DNA of 58,236 nt from positions 1-58,236 of the forward strand of contig NZ_AEEC02000034.1 in assembly GCF_000300975.2 (NCBI RefSeq), read 5' to 3'. The DNA comes from Herbaspirillum frisingense GSF30 (GTDB taxonomy: Bacteria; Pseudomonadota; Gammaproteobacteria; Burkholderiales; Burkholderiaceae_D). Positions 18,404-27,795 of the stretch are shown here, in pieces. Position numbers and translations under genes: made by a program. Below the pieces are notes generated by a model. It did no database searches. It was not told the DNA's origin and worked only from the letters and a program-made list of their open reading frames with translations. Each line of letters starts with the position of its first letter. The first letter of the stretch is position 1.

Positions 18404-19369
18404 CTATAGGGCATAGGGCGCCAGAGCCCGCCTGACCAGCGTTCGGGCGTCGCCATCATCCTTCAATCCCAGTTGCCGTGCGCGACAGTCATCGAGCACG
18501 GGATATCTGCCGAAGATCGCTTCCACACCTTCCTGCGGTGCATAGCGCACCAGCGCATGGCCGTCCACGCCATACAGCGTCGACAGCGTGTCCACCAGTT
18601 CGCCCATGGAGAGCCGCAGCACCGGCAAGGCCCAGCAGCGTTCGCGATGACCTTCGGTATCCAGCGTCGGGTCCATGGTGGCGGCATGCAGCAGATTCCC
18701 GGCGCAACACTGCGCCGACATCCACCAGGCGGTAGCCTGCGGGCCGACCGGCAGCGTCACCGGGGCGCCGGCAGCCAGTGCATGCAGCAGTTCGCTCATG
18801 AAGGCCGAGACCAGTCCGGAGGCGGCGCGGGGGCGTGCCACGATACCCGGCAGCCGCAAGGAACGACCATCGAGCTGGCCGCGACGCGTGGCGTCGGCCA
18901 GCAGAATTTCGCAGGCGCGCTTGTGGGCGCCATAGACCAGTGCCGGCTGCGCGGGCGTGGACGGGGTGACCGGGTCGGGCAAGGGTGTGCCATAGACGGC
19001 GATGGTGCTGGCATACACCACCACCGGCGCAGCGCCCGCTGCCGGCCTGGCCGCCAGCACCTCGAACAGGTCGAGGGTGGCATCCAGGTTGACGCGACGG
19101 CTCAATGCGGGATCCGCCTCGGCCGCCCCGCCGGGCACAGCGGCCAGGTGAAAGCAGAGATCAGCGCCGAAACGGGAGATGCGCTCCAGCACCGCAGCAT
19201 CCTGCAGCTCGCCTTCGATGCGCACGATGTCAGCCGACGTGGGCGGCAAGTGCCGATCCATGGCGGCCAGCTGCGTGATGCGCTGCGCCCCGGCCTGCCC
19301 CACCTGCTGCAGCAGTTGCATCAGGGTCGCGCCGATGAAACCGCCGGCACCGGTAACCAATACCTTCAT
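18404..19369 (-). CDS. fdeJ: NAD-dependent epimerase/dehydratase, FdeJ
   Basis: 321 aa extended short-chain dehydrogenase. It has the nucleotide-binding TGAGGFIG at the N-terminus, Ser in VYASTIAVYG, and the catalytic YxxxK as YGAHK. Sequence style resembles D-erythronate dehydrogenase-like SDRs. It is the last gene of the ten-gene operon, with its start overlapping the stop of the FAH-family gene (19366-19369). By position it corresponds to fdeJ of H. seropedicae. Its step in flavanone breakdown is not established from sequence; it may act on an aliphatic product after ring cleavage. Confidence 0.82.
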   Translation of the reverse strand: MKVLVTGAGGFIGATLMQLLQQVGQAGAQRITQLAAMDRHLPPTSADIVRIEGELQDAAVLERISRFGADLCFHLAAVPGGAAEADPALSRRVNLDATLDLFEVLAARPAAGAAPVVVYASTIAVYGTPLPDPVTPSTPAQPALVYGAHKRACEILLADATRRGQLDGRSLRLPGIVARPRAASGLVSAFMSELLHALAAGAPVTLPVGPQATAWWMSAQCCAGNLLHAATMDPTLDTEGHRERCWALPVLRLSMGELVDTLSTLYGVDGHALVRYAPQEGVEAIFGRYPVLDDCRARQLGLKDDGDARTLVRRALAPYAL

Positions 19370-20349
19370 GGCGCCTGCACCACGCGCTGCTGCAGGATGC
19401 CGAAGGGACCTTCGCGGCCGTCGGCGTAGCGGGCCTGCATGCGCACCTCGTCACCGAAACGCATGAAACCGGTGCGGATCTCGCCCAGGTCGATCTTTTC
19501 GATCACGCGGCGCTCGGCGATGCAGGCGGAGCCAGCGGCGCGCGCCACATTGGAGACAGTCCCCGAACCGATGATGCAGCCAGCGGTGAGGCGACGACTG
19601 TGCGCGGCATGCGCGATCAGCTCGCCGAAGGAGAAATTCATCTCGCCGCCATGTGGCTGGCCGAAGTCCACGCCGTTCCATTGCACCTGCAGATGCATCT
19701 GCACCCTGCCGTCGCGCCATGCCTCACCCAGTTCGTCGGGGGTGACCGCGATGGGTGCGAAGGCGGTGGAAGGCTTAGCCTGCAGGAAGCCGAAGCCGGT
19801 CTTCATCTCATGCGGGCCGAGCGCGCGCAGGCTCCAGTCGTTGAGCTGCAGTACCAGGCGCACGGCCTGCTGCGCCTGTTGCGGGCTGGCGCCCATGGCC
19901 ACCGGACCGACCACCACACCGAACTCGCCTTCGAAATCGATGCCTTCGGATTCCGAACACAGGGGCACATCCTGATGCGGGCCAAGGAAGTCATCACTGG
20001 CGCCCTGGTACATCACCGGCACCGTATCGAAATGCGGGATCGGGGGCGTCTTGAAGGCTTCTTCCATCAGCCTGCCGTGGTTGAGGAAAGCCGAGGCATC
20101 CAGCCATTGCGGCGCGCGCGGCAGTGGCGCCATGCACTGCCGGGGGTCGAAGGCGATGGCTCCCTCCACCTGAGCTCCGTTGAGGGCCCTGTAGCACGCT
20201 TCCAGGGGCGCACGCACGTCCTCCCAGCGCGCCATGGCATCGATCAGGGTGGCAGCGATCTGCGGCACCGGCAGGGCACTGCGCCAATCCCGCGCCACCA
20301 GGACCAGGGTGCCATCGGCGCTGCCGTCATGCAGGGTGGCAAACTTCAT
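19366..20349 (-). CDS. fdeI: Fumarylacetoacetate hydrolase family protein, FdeI
   Basis: 327 aa FAH-superfamily hydrolase that would cleave C-C bonds in oxo-acid ring-fission products. The metal-binding motif is visible in SESEGIDFEGEFGVVVG with the later Asp in LQLNDWSLR. MKTGFGFLQAKPSTAFAP and GSGTVSNV are also typical. Both ends overlap neighbouring genes by four bases (ATGA), indicating tight coupling with fdeH and fdeJ. In this pathway it probably hydrolyses a late intermediate of the naringenin A ring. Confidence 0.86.
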   Translation of the reverse strand: MKFATLHDGSADGTLVLVARDWRSALPVPQIAATLIDAMARWEDVRAPLEACYRALNGAQVEGAIAFDPRQCMAPLPRAPQWLDASAFLNHGRLMEEAFKTPPIPHFDTVPVMYQGASDDFLGPHQDVPLCSESEGIDFEGEFGVVVGPVAMGASPQQAQQAVRLVLQLNDWSLRALGPHEMKTGFGFLQAKPSTAFAPIAVTPDELGEAWRDGRVQMHLQVQWNGVDFGQPHGGEMNFSFGELIAHAAHSRRLTAGCIIGSGTVSNVARAAGSACIAERRVIEKIDLGEIRTGFMRFGDEVRMQARYADGREGPFGILQQRVVQAP

Positions 20350-20933
20350 GGCTTATCCCCCCGACCGAGTTGCGCGGCGATGGCCGGGTCATAGCGGCCA
20401 TCCACCAGAATGAAGAGCATGCGGCAAGGCTTGCCCGAGCGATTGGCCCAGGCGTGGTTGGTGCCACGCTGCACGACCACGCTGCCGGGCTTGAGGTCAA
20501 CTTCGCCACGCTCCAGCACCAGGGTCATCTCTCCTTCGATGACGATGCCATAGTCCACCGATTCGGTCCGGTGCATCAGCGGATGGGGCGAGTCGGCCTG
20601 CACCGTGGAGGCAGCGGCTTCGCCGATCTGGCTGAAGGCGTCGTGCATCCTGCTGCTGGCACTGGCCAGGAATTCTTCGGTGTCGGGCGGAATATCGACG
20701 AAGCGCATGCGCGTGCCATGCGCCGGGGGCGAGAGCACCAGAGCGCCCAGGGTGGGATCAGGGCCGTTGTCCACGGGCACGGGCGTGGCGCCGGTACTCC
20801 AGACTTCATGGAACAGCGTGCCGGGAATGGCGGCCACTTCCACCACCGTCGGTAGCAGACCCTCAGTGCTGACGATGGAATGGCCTTGCGCATCGTGGCC
20901 GGTGACCACGCGGTAGATGGGAGGAAAATTCAT
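20346..20933 (-). CDS. fdeH: Cupin-domain protein, FdeH
   Basis: 195 aa. The C-terminal half is a cupin barrel: VDYGIVIEGEMTLVLERGEVDLKPGSVVVQRGTNHAWANRSGKPCRML shows cupin motifs 1 and 2. An expected first metal His is not evident and is replaced around YGIVIEGE, whereas His in TNHAW is present. Start ATG 20933 has AAGGA upstream, preferred over the in-frame ATG at 20957. It starts 10 bp after the cyclase gene ends and overlaps fdeI. Probable role is isomerisation or binding of a pathway intermediate; not established. Confidence 0.8.
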   Translation of the reverse strand: MNFPPIYRVVTGHDAQGHSIVSTEGLLPTVVEVAAIPGTLFHEVWSTGATPVPVDNGPDPTLGALVLSPPAHGTRMRFVDIPPDTEEFLASASSRMHDAFSQIGEAAASTVQADSPHPLMHRTESVDYGIVIEGEMTLVLERGEVDLKPGSVVVQRGTNHAWANRSGKPCRMLFILVDGRYDPAIAAQLGRGDKP

Positions 20934-20943
20934 CCGGGTTCCT

Positions 20944-21759
20944 TCAGGAAGCGTCAAAGATCGCCACCGCCCGTGTCCAGCCGGCGCTGGCGCCCCGGAT
21001 CTTGTGCGGGAAGCAGCTGATGGTGAAACCGTGTGGTGGCAGGGCTTCCAGGTTGTGCAACTTTTCCAGATGGCAGTAGCCGATGTCGCGACCGGCCTTG
21101 TGGCCTTCCCAGATCAGGGACTTGTCGCCGGTCTCGGCCACCCGCTGGGCGGTGTAGGAAAACGGTGCATCCCAGCTCCAGGCATCGGTGCCGGTCAGGC
21201 GCACGCCACGTTCGAGCAGGTACATGGTGGCTTCATAGCCCATGCCGCAACCGGCGCCGAGATAGTCGCGATGACCATAGCGCGATCCGGCGCGGGTGTT
21301 GACCACCACGATGTCCAGCGGCTGCAGCACATGACCGATGCGCTTGAGTTCGGCTTCGACGTCGGCGGCGCTGGCGACGTAGCCATCCGGGAAGTGGCGA
21401 AAGTCCAGCTTCACACCCGGCTGGAAACACCATTCCAGCGGCACTTCATCGATGGTGATCGAAGGACGTGCACCGCCATTCTTGGCATCCTGGGTGGAAT
21501 GGAAGTGCCAGGGTGCATCCAGGTGGGTGCCGTTGTGGGTGGTCAGGGTGACCCATTCGGCCGCTGCCGCCTCGCCATCGGGATAATCCTCGGGCCGGGT
21601 GCCGGGCAGCATGGCCATGAATTCGGGCAAGGTGTCGGCATGCTTCTGGTAGGTGATCTTGGGCGCCAGCGGCGGTGGATCGGAGAGCACGTCGTTTTCG
21701 AGATAGATGGACAGGTCGACGAAACGATGTCGGCGACGCGCCTGCAGGGATGCGGTCAT
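20944..21759 (-). CDS. fdeG: Cyclase/kynurenine-formamidase-like metal hydrolase, FdeG
   Basis: 271 aa protein of the putative cyclase family. It carries the diagnostic HxGTHxDxPxH motif as HNGTHLDAPWH near residues 75-85, which binds metal in kynurenine formamidase. Further family features are FVDLSIYLENDVLSDPP at the N-terminus and AGCGMGYEATMYLLERGVRLTGTDAWSWDAPF. The start overlaps the stop of the MFS gene by four bases. A lactone or ester hydrolysis step in flavanone breakdown is plausible. Confidence 0.85.
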   Translation of the reverse strand: MTASLQARRRHRFVDLSIYLENDVLSDPPPLAPKITYQKHADTLPEFMAMLPGTRPEDYPDGEAAAAEWVTLTTHNGTHLDAPWHFHSTQDAKNGGARPSITIDEVPLEWCFQPGVKLDFRHFPDGYVASAADVEAELKRIGHVLQPLDIVVVNTRAGSRYGHRDYLGAGCGMGYEATMYLLERGVRLTGTDAWSWDAPFSYTAQRVAETGDKSLIWEGHKAGRDIGYCHLEKLHNLEALPPHGFTISCFPHKIRGASAGWTRAVAIFDAS

Positions 21760-22910
21760 GCCAGGGCCTCCTGGGGTTGGATGGCGGCTGCGCGCGGCAG
21801 CCGCGAGAAACAGAACGATGCGGCCAGGCCCAGCACCACGGCCACCGGACCCAGGCTGGCGTAGCTCCAGCCCTGCACCAGCGTGCCGCCAAGGATGGGA
21901 CCGATGGCCGCGCCCGTCATCAGCATGGCGGGGGTGGCAGCCATGGCGCGGCCACCGCGGTCCAGCCGGGCCATGAGGCCGAAGGCGAAGGTGTGGGTAA
22001 AGATCATCACGGCGGCAAATACCGAGGTGGCAGCGGCATAGGGCAGGAAGCGCGCAGACGACATGATCACCACCACCAGCAGCGCCTGGACCAGTGGGCC
22101 GGCCATCAGCACGCTGCGGGCGGGCAGGCGTTTTTCCAGCAGGGCCGCCAGCGGTGCCGGCAAGAGATTGACGAAGCCCAGCGCGATGAGTACGCCGGTC
22201 ACCGCCTGCAGGCCGAAGCCACGATCACTGCCGACACGTTCCAGGAAACTGAAGGTCATGGATTGCACCAGACCCATGCAGGCGATGCCGGCGATACCAA
22301 ACCAGACCTGGCGTGGCACCGGCTGCCGGGGAGCGGCGACGCGCGCCGTGCTGTCCGTCTCGGCACGCGGAAAAGCCAGGGCACAGGCCAGCGCGCCCAC
22401 GGCCATCACGCCGGCGAAGAGATAGAACAGCGCAGGGCCACCCAGGCTGGCGATGATCGGCGGCGCACTGCCCAGGAACACGATGGCGAACACGCCCAGC
22501 GCGATACCCACCAGCGCAAAGCCGCGATGCGGATTGCTGCCGCGCGCGAGGGTGCCATGCGTGACACTCAGGGATAGCCCGGTCGTGACGCCGCACACCG
22601 CATGCAGCAAGGCCAGCAGCAGGTAGTGCTGGGTCTGCGCAGCCACGGTGAACAGCAGCGCCGAGAGCGCGAAGCCGATGGCCGCCTTCCAGCGCGCGGT
22701 ATCCGGATCGAAGCGCGGTGCCAGCCAGGCGCTGGCCAACACGGCGCCGCCCAGGAACAACGAGGCCAGCAGGCCGGCCTGGCGGGGATCGAAGTGGTAG
22801 TGCGCCACCAGCGTGCCGACCCAGACCGGCAGCGCGACCAGGTCGATCATGCCGGCGCAGTGCGCCAGCATCAGCGCAGCCAGGGCGCGCTTGGAATAGG
22901 TCGTGATCAT
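21756..22910 (-). CDS. fdeF: MFS transporter, FdeF
   Basis: 384 aa major facilitator with roughly twelve membrane segments, beginning MITTYSKRALAALMLAHCAGMIDLVALPVWVGTLVAHYHFDPRQAGLLAS. Start ATG 22910 is preceded by GGAGA. It lies inside the catabolic operon, between the monooxygenase and cyclase genes, so its substrate is likely the flavonoid or a breakdown product. Direction of transport cannot be told from sequence. Confidence 0.83.
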   Translation of the reverse strand: MITTYSKRALAALMLAHCAGMIDLVALPVWVGTLVAHYHFDPRQAGLLASLFLGGAVLASAWLAPRFDPDTARWKAAIGFALSALLFTVAAQTQHYLLLALLHAVCGVTTGLSLSVTHGTLARGSNPHRGFALVGIALGVFAIVFLGSAPPIIASLGGPALFYLFAGVMAVGALACALAFPRAETDSTARVAAPRQPVPRQVWFGIAGIACMGLVQSMTFSFLERVGSDRGFGLQAVTGVLIALGFVNLLPAPLAALLEKRLPARSVLMAGPLVQALLVVVIMSSARFLPYAAATSVFAAVMIFTHTFAFGLMARLDRGGRAMAATPAMLMTGAAIGPILGGTLVQGWSYASLGPVAVVLGLAASFCFSRLPRAAAIQPQEALA

Positions 22911-22981
22911 CTTGTCTCCTCGCGTCGTACGCGGATTGCAAAGCCGTTCATGGTTTCTATTTTTTATGGTGATGGTGGCAT

Positions 22982-24112
22982 TCAGATGGGTTGCACCAGT
23001 GCCGCGTGCGATTCGCGCATGATGCGGGAGTGCTCGTCCTTGTCGCCGCCCTCCACCTCGATCTCGCCCAGCCGCGCCGAGTTCTCCACCACCATGCGGC
23101 AGCGCTCCCAGCGACGCTCTTCGAAAGCCGACAAGGCCAGCGGCACGCTATCGTTGCGTGCCAGCTCGTCGGCCAGCACCAGGGCATCCTCGATGCCGAT
23201 GCAGGCGCCCGAGGCCAGGTGCGGCGTGGTGGCATGTACCGCATCGCCGATCAGCACCACGCGTCCCTGATACCAGGGACGCGGCAGCAGCAGGCCTTCC
23301 AGCGGACGGAAGATGATGCGGGCGCTGTCATCGAGCTGGTCGCGGATGGTCTTGAGCGCCGGGGCGCTGAAGTCTTCCAGCAAGCCGCGCAGGCGCGCCA
23401 CGAAGGTGGATGGATCGATGTGGTCGTTGACCGGACGTGGCTCGGTCACGAAGAGGTACATCTCGTCCCGGGAGACCGGATTGACGCCGGGCTTGATACG
23501 CGGGCCCATCCACATGGTGCAGGTATCGATCTCGGCCGGGCGCGGCAGGATGGCGCGCCACACGGCTTGGCCGCTGTAGCGCGGCTTGGGCGCGTCGGGA
23601 AAGAGCTGGGCGCGCAGTTTGGAGTACAGGCCATCGGCGCCGATCACCAGGTCGTAGCGGCGGGTCTGGCCATCGGTGAATTCCACCTCGACCTGGTCGC
23701 CCTGCTCACGCAGGGCGGTGAAGGTGCAACCCAGGCGGACGTCGGCACCCGCCGCGCGGGTGGCATCGGCCAGGATGCGCGCCAGTACCGGGCGCAGGAT
23801 GGCACCGCCACCCGGCACATCGGGTGCTGCCAGGCGCGGCGTGGGCAGCTCGGCGATCTGCGGGCCGTGCGGCAGGCACAGGCGCACGCCGTCACCGGCC
23901 GCGCCTTCGCTCAGGAAGGCTTCCAGTACGCCCAGTTGCCTGAGTGCACGCAGGGTGGCCGGGCCCAGACTGATGCCGGCGCCATAGTTGCGCCACTGGG
24001 CATCGAGCTCCACCAGATCGACCTGGGCGCCACGGCGGCACAGATCGATGGCGGCGGACATGCCGGAAAAGCCGCCGCCGATGATGAGGATGCGTTGGGC
24101 TGCGAGTGTCAT
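22982..24112 (-). CDS. fdeE: FAD-dependent aromatic monooxygenase, FdeE
   Basis: 376 aa class A flavoprotein hydroxylase. It has the FAD-binding GGGFSGMSAAIDLCRRGAQV near the N-terminus, DLVIGADGLYSKLR (NADPH/FAD motif) in the middle, and GDAVHATTPHLASGACIGIEDA near residue 280. Start ATG 24112 has GGAGA upstream. By position and type it is FdeE, which work on H. seropedicae SmR1 (from memory) assigns as the enzyme hydroxylating naringenin on the A ring to 8-hydroxynaringenin. This prepares the ring for extradiol cleavage by FdeC. Confidence 0.9.
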   Translation of the reverse strand: MTLAAQRILIIGGGFSGMSAAIDLCRRGAQVDLVELDAQWRNYGAGISLGPATLRALRQLGVLEAFLSEGAAGDGVRLCLPHGPQIAELPTPRLAAPDVPGGGAILRPVLARILADATRAAGADVRLGCTFTALREQGDQVEVEFTDGQTRRYDLVIGADGLYSKLRAQLFPDAPKPRYSGQAVWRAILPRPAEIDTCTMWMGPRIKPGVNPVSRDEMYLFVTEPRPVNDHIDPSTFVARLRGLLEDFSAPALKTIRDQLDDSARIIFRPLEGLLLPRPWYQGRVVLIGDAVHATTPHLASGACIGIEDALVLADELARNDSVPLALSAFEERRWERCRMVVENSARLGEIEVEGGDKDEHSRIMRESHAALVQPI

Positions 24113-24141
24113 GGTGTCTCCTGAATCTTTTTCTTGATGAA

Positions 24142-24480
24142 TTAAACGTGATCGTCGCTGGCCAGGTGCAGGCCACCGTCGTCATCGATACGCAGCGCGA
24201 CCGGTGTGAGCGTGTCGCCCAGGCAGGGACCGAGCGTGCACAGTCCGGTGAGCGGATCGAACAGTGCGCCATGGGCGGCACAGACTACGTGCTGCCCGCT
24301 GGCGTCGAGATAGGCGTCGCGCCGCCACGGCAGCGGTGTGCCGTGGTGCGGACAGCGGTCGCGCCAGGCGCGCACCTGCTCGCCCCGGCGCAGCAGGAAG
24401 ATGGTGGCCTGCCCCGCCCCGTCGGTATCGAAACCGCGTGCGCCGTCCTCGGGCAATTGCGTGACGTGACACAGGTACAT
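24142..24480 (-). CDS. fdeD: Rieske [2Fe-2S] ferredoxin, FdeD
   Basis: 112 aa Rieske protein. The cluster motif is complete: CPHHG and, about 20 residues later, CAAHG (C-x-H ... C-x-x-H). Start ATG 24480 (MYLCHVTQLPEDG) fits the family; the open frame upstream to 24543 does not. It sits 29 bp from fdeE and 20 bp from fdeC. It may carry electrons for an oxygenation step, but FdeE-type enzymes use NAD(P)H directly, so its partner is uncertain. Confidence 0.88.
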   Translation of the reverse strand: MYLCHVTQLPEDGARGFDTDGAGQATIFLLRRGEQVRAWRDRCPHHGTPLPWRRDAYLDASGQHVVCAAHGALFDPLTGLCTLGPCLGDTLTPVALRIDDDGGLHLASDDHV

Positions 24481-24500
24481 GGCCGTCTCTCCCGGTGGGT

Positions 24501-25427
24501 TCAGTGTGCGGCGCCCGGCGGCGGCGGACCGCTGGGTGCCCATTTCTCGCGATACTGGAACAGGAACAGTTGCGAGGCATCCGCGCCCATTGGCACTTCG
24601 CGGGCGGCCCAGGCCTCATCATGCAGGTCCATGTCGGCGTCGTATTCGACGTGGCAGCCCAGCGGCGAATTGAAGTACCAGAACCAGTTGCTGCCGAAAC
24701 GATGGCGGCCAGGCCCCCAGAAGCTCTGGTAACCCTTTTCGACGAAGCGGGTGCCGGCCAGCAGCACTTCGGTCGGGCCGCCCATGTGGAAGGTGAAGTG
24801 TTCGCAGCCTTTCATGAAGGGCGGGGTCTGGATCATGAAGAGGGTATGGTGGTCCTGCGTGCCGGCCGGGCGCAGGAAGGGCCCCACGCCGGTGAAGCGG
24901 TCGGTGCAGACGAAACCCAGGCGCTGGTAGAAGGCCTCGGCCCGGGCCGCATCAGGGACGAAATACACCACGTGCGAGAGCGTACGCGGCAGGGCCGGCA
25001 GTTCCGGCGGCAGGCCCAGCTGATTGGGCGCACGCTGCGGATCGCCCGGACCGTTGACGCGTTCGGCGGGCATGACCAGGGGGCGGCGTACGGTCAGCTG
25101 GAAGGCCAGCGCAAAGCCCATGTCGTCCACGCTGCGTACCACGCCGTCACGACGACTGACTTCGCGGTCGCGGCGCAATTCGGTTTCGATGGCGTCCAGG
25201 GAGGCGGCATCGGCCACCCCGTAGACGGTTTCGCGCAACAGGCTGGCGGTACCCATGGGCGGCGGGAGGGTGGCATCGTCGCGGGCACGCAGCACGATGG
25301 CGGTGCCATCCAGGGCTTCGAAACGGTCGCCGCCGGCGTCGCTCAGGCCATAGTCGAGCAGGTACTGGCGGCAGGCGGGCAGATCGTCCACGCCAAAGAC
25401 CAGGGCATCGGGTCCAATGATGTTCAT
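24501..25427 (-). CDS. fdeC: Type I extradiol (VOC) dioxygenase, FdeC
   Basis: 308 aa two-domain VOC protein. The C-terminal domain shows the 2-His-1-Glu iron triad expected for type I extradiol dioxygenases: His in LSHVVYF, His in CEHFTFHMGG and Glu in CHVEYDADMD. Start ATG 25427 has AAGGA upstream; the frame extends to 25538 without family similarity. By order it is FdeC, the dioxygenase that opens the hydroxylated A ring of naringenin in H. seropedicae (from memory). Iron dependence is family knowledge. Confidence 0.87.
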   Translation of the reverse strand: MNIIGPDALVFGVDDLPACRQYLLDYGLSDAGGDRFEALDGTAIVLRARDDATLPPPMGTASLLRETVYGVADAASLDAIETELRRDREVSRRDGVVRSVDDMGFALAFQLTVRRPLVMPAERVNGPGDPQRAPNQLGLPPELPALPRTLSHVVYFVPDAARAEAFYQRLGFVCTDRFTGVGPFLRPAGTQDHHTLFMIQTPPFMKGCEHFTFHMGGPTEVLLAGTRFVEKGYQSFWGPGRHRFGSNWFWYFNSPLGCHVEYDADMDLHDEAWAAREVPMGADASQLFLFQYREKWAPSGPPPPGAAH

Positions 25428-25476
25428 GCGGATTTCCTTGTGATTCAGTCTGTGTGTCATCGGTGATCGTTCTGCC

Positions 25477-26637
25477 TCAGCCACGGGTGCGACCACCCAG
25501 GGTCTCGGCCACCCAGTCGGCAATGACATGGCCGGCATTGATGGAGTTGTCGAAACTGGCGTGCTGCACCCCGCCTTCGCGGTCGGTGAAGATCTTCAAT
25601 TCGCGCTTGGGGCTGTTGACCAGTTGTTCGTAGGTGCGATGCGCCCACTTGAGCGGAATCTGGCTGTCCTTTTCGCCGTGGGTGACCAGGAAGGGCACGC
25701 GGATCTTTTCGACCACGCCATCCAGGTGCACGTCCTCGGCGATGCGCATGAAGTCGTCGACGTCCTTGGCGCCCCACACCCAGCACACGTGCTGCCAGTA
25801 ATGCGGCACGGGGAAATCGCCCTCTTTTTCCAGGCGACGCTTCTGCACGTCGCGCCAGTCGTGATTGGCGCCCCACACCACCCCGCAGGCAAAGCGCGGC
25901 TCCATGGCCACCACGCGCGGGCAGTAGTAGCCGCCCAGCGAAACGCCTTCGCAACCGATGCGTTTGGGGTCCACATCATCGCGCTGCTCCAGCCAGTCCA
26001 CCACGTGAGCGGCCCAGTGCTCGGCATCGAAGCGCGCGGTCATGCCGTGCAGGCGCAGGGCTTCGCCGGTGCCGGGCTGGTCGATCACCAACGAGGACAC
26101 GCCGCGCTCGGCCAGCCAGCCGGGCAGGCCGACCAGGTATTTCATTTCCTTGGTCGAATCCAGGCCGTTGAGCTGAACCAGCACCGGTGCCGGTCCCTGC
26201 ACACCGATGGCGCGGGTATAGAGGCCCGAGATCACCTGGCCTTCATAGGGGATCTCGACGCGCTGGCAGTTGTCGCCGGCCAGGGCGATGCCGCGCTGGA
26301 ACACTTCGAGGAAGCGCCGGTACAGTGCCAGCCGGCCAGGCGCACCGTGGCCCTGCAGGCGTTCGCAGGTCAGCAGATAGCTGGCGGCGCGCTTGTACTT
26401 GGCGCCGGCCGAGAGCAGCCGGCCGCGCACTTCGTCCTCGGCGGCGAGGCTGCACAGCTTTTCTGCCATGTCCGCCCAGGTGGCGCGGAAGGCGGCCGTG
26501 CCTTCGGCGTCAGGCTGCCTGGCCGCCTCCTGCAGAGGTGCGCACATGGCTTCGATCTCGCCGATGCGCGCCCCCATCTCGATGGCAAGGTCGACGGAAA
26601 GATTCCAGACATAATTCGTCGGGAAGTAACGGAACAT
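25477..26637 (-). CDS. fdeB: Alpha/beta hydrolase, FdeB
   Basis: 386 aa hydrolase with a helical N-terminal cap of about 130 residues, resembling 2,6-dihydroxypseudooxynicotine hydrolase and FrsA-like proteins. Catalytic residues are visible: nucleophile Ser in GCEGVSLGGYY, acid Asp in HGEKDSQIP, and His in GGVQHASFD. Start ATG 26637 is preceded by AAGGAG. It lies between fdeA and fdeC. A C-C or ester bond hydrolysis after ring opening is likely. Confidence 0.87.
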   Translation of the reverse strand: MFRYFPTNYVWNLSVDLAIEMGARIGEIEAMCAPLQEAARQPDAEGTAAFRATWADMAEKLCSLAAEDEVRGRLLSAGAKYKRAASYLLTCERLQGHGAPGRLALYRRFLEVFQRGIALAGDNCQRVEIPYEGQVISGLYTRAIGVQGPAPVLVQLNGLDSTKEMKYLVGLPGWLAERGVSSLVIDQPGTGEALRLHGMTARFDAEHWAAHVVDWLEQRDDVDPKRIGCEGVSLGGYYCPRVVAMEPRFACGVVWGANHDWRDVQKRRLEKEGDFPVPHYWQHVCWVWGAKDVDDFMRIAEDVHLDGVVEKIRVPFLVTHGEKDSQIPLKWAHRTYEQLVNSPKRELKIFTDREGGVQHASFDNSINAGHVIADWVAETLGGRTRG

Positions 26638-26690
26638 GGTGAAACTCCTTTGATGATGAGTGATGCTTGGGGTGGGCCGGACCCAGGTCC

Positions 26691-27617
26691 TCAGTGCGGG
26701 CCGCCCAGCCACAACGGCATGGCGAAGTTGATCCAGATGGCATCGCTCTTGGCCGTGTTGGCGGCGTACAGACCGCGCTGGACATTCATGTTGATGCTGA
26801 AGGGACCGGCGTTATAGGCGACGGTCGGGCCCATGGCGAAGCTGCGCATGCGATTGCCAGGGATGTCGCTGCCGTTCTGGCGGTCGTCGGTGAACTGGTT
26901 CAGGTAGGAACCGGTCACGCCGACCTTCCACTTCCCGAAGTTCCAGCCGCCGATGAAATCGGCCACGTAGGCGGTGCCGGAGCGGTAATTGGTATCGCTG
27001 TTCTTGTCATTGAAGAGCAGGCGGTTGGAGATGCCCAGGTCCAGTCCATCGGGATCGTTGTGGCGTATCGCCAGCACCGGCTGGTACGAGGTATAGCCCA
27101 CTGCCACGCTGGGGCGGGCGGGATTGTAGGAGCCGGTCTTGAGTGCGAAGTCGAACCCGAACGTGACATTGGTGTGGGCCGCCACATCCCAGCGCAGCAG
27201 CAGCGGCGTGACGGTGACGTTGGACAGGCCATTGTGGTTTTCGCCGTGGCCAGCCACTTCGGTATGCAGCGACACCACCGGCAGCACCAGTTGCGAATAC
27301 ACCTTGGCGCCGAACCATTCCACGCCATAGGAGGCCAGCAGACGCGTGGTGGCGGAGAAGGCTTGGGACTTGAAGGGGATGGGCAGCTTGTTGCCCTTGT
27401 TGTCGTACAGACCGTCGGCACTGCTGTAATTGAATTGCTCCACCGCAAACAGGCCCGGGATGGGCGGCAGCGCAGCGATGTATTCACTGGTGGACCCGGT
27501 GGGGAATGGCGAGATGCCACCTTCAAACGCTTGCGCAGACTGCATGGCCGCCGTGCCCAGCATGCCCAGGACGGCGCATGTGGCCAGCCGCTGGACTGGT
27601 ACGTATCCTCTCTTCAC
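26691..27617 (-). CDS. fdeA: SphA-family outer-membrane protein, FdeA
   Basis: 308 aa outer-membrane channel-like protein of the SphA / MetA-pathway-of-phenol-degradation family, often found at the head of aromatic catabolic operons. Signal peptide runs to SAQAFEGG. The mature part has alternating strands and ends in an aromatic/hydrophobic strand (AIWINFAMPLWLGGPH). The start is GTG 27617 with AGGAGA upstream; an in-frame ATG at 27800 would place non-secretory sequence before the signal peptide. It is first in the operon and probably aids flavonoid entry. Confidence 0.82.
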   Translation of the reverse strand: MKRGYVPVQRLATCAVLGMLGTAAMQSAQAFEGGISPFPTGSTSEYIAALPPIPGLFAVEQFNYSSADGLYDNKGNKLPIPFKSQAFSATTRLLASYGVEWFGAKVYSQLVLPVVSLHTEVAGHGENHNGLSNVTVTPLLLRWDVAAHTNVTFGFDFALKTGSYNPARPSVAVGYTSYQPVLAIRHNDPDGLDLGISNRLLFNDKNSDTNYRSGTAYVADFIGGWNFGKWKVGVTGSYLNQFTDDRQNGSDIPGNRMRSFAMGPTVAYNAGPFSINMNVQRGLYAANTAKSDAIWINFAMPLWLGGPH

Positions 27618-27795
27618 TTCTGTCTCCTTGTCTCCTACCCTGCCTGGCTTGTTGTCTCGCCATCGCGGCGTCTTTTCGGGGCCAGGCCAAAAGCGGCGCG
27701 CAGAGGGCGCCGCCGGCTTGCCGTGCCGGCCCTTTCTTCGATCTGCGGGGAGCCGTGCAGCGGATGAGGGAAGCTTAAGTTCGAGGTTGATATTG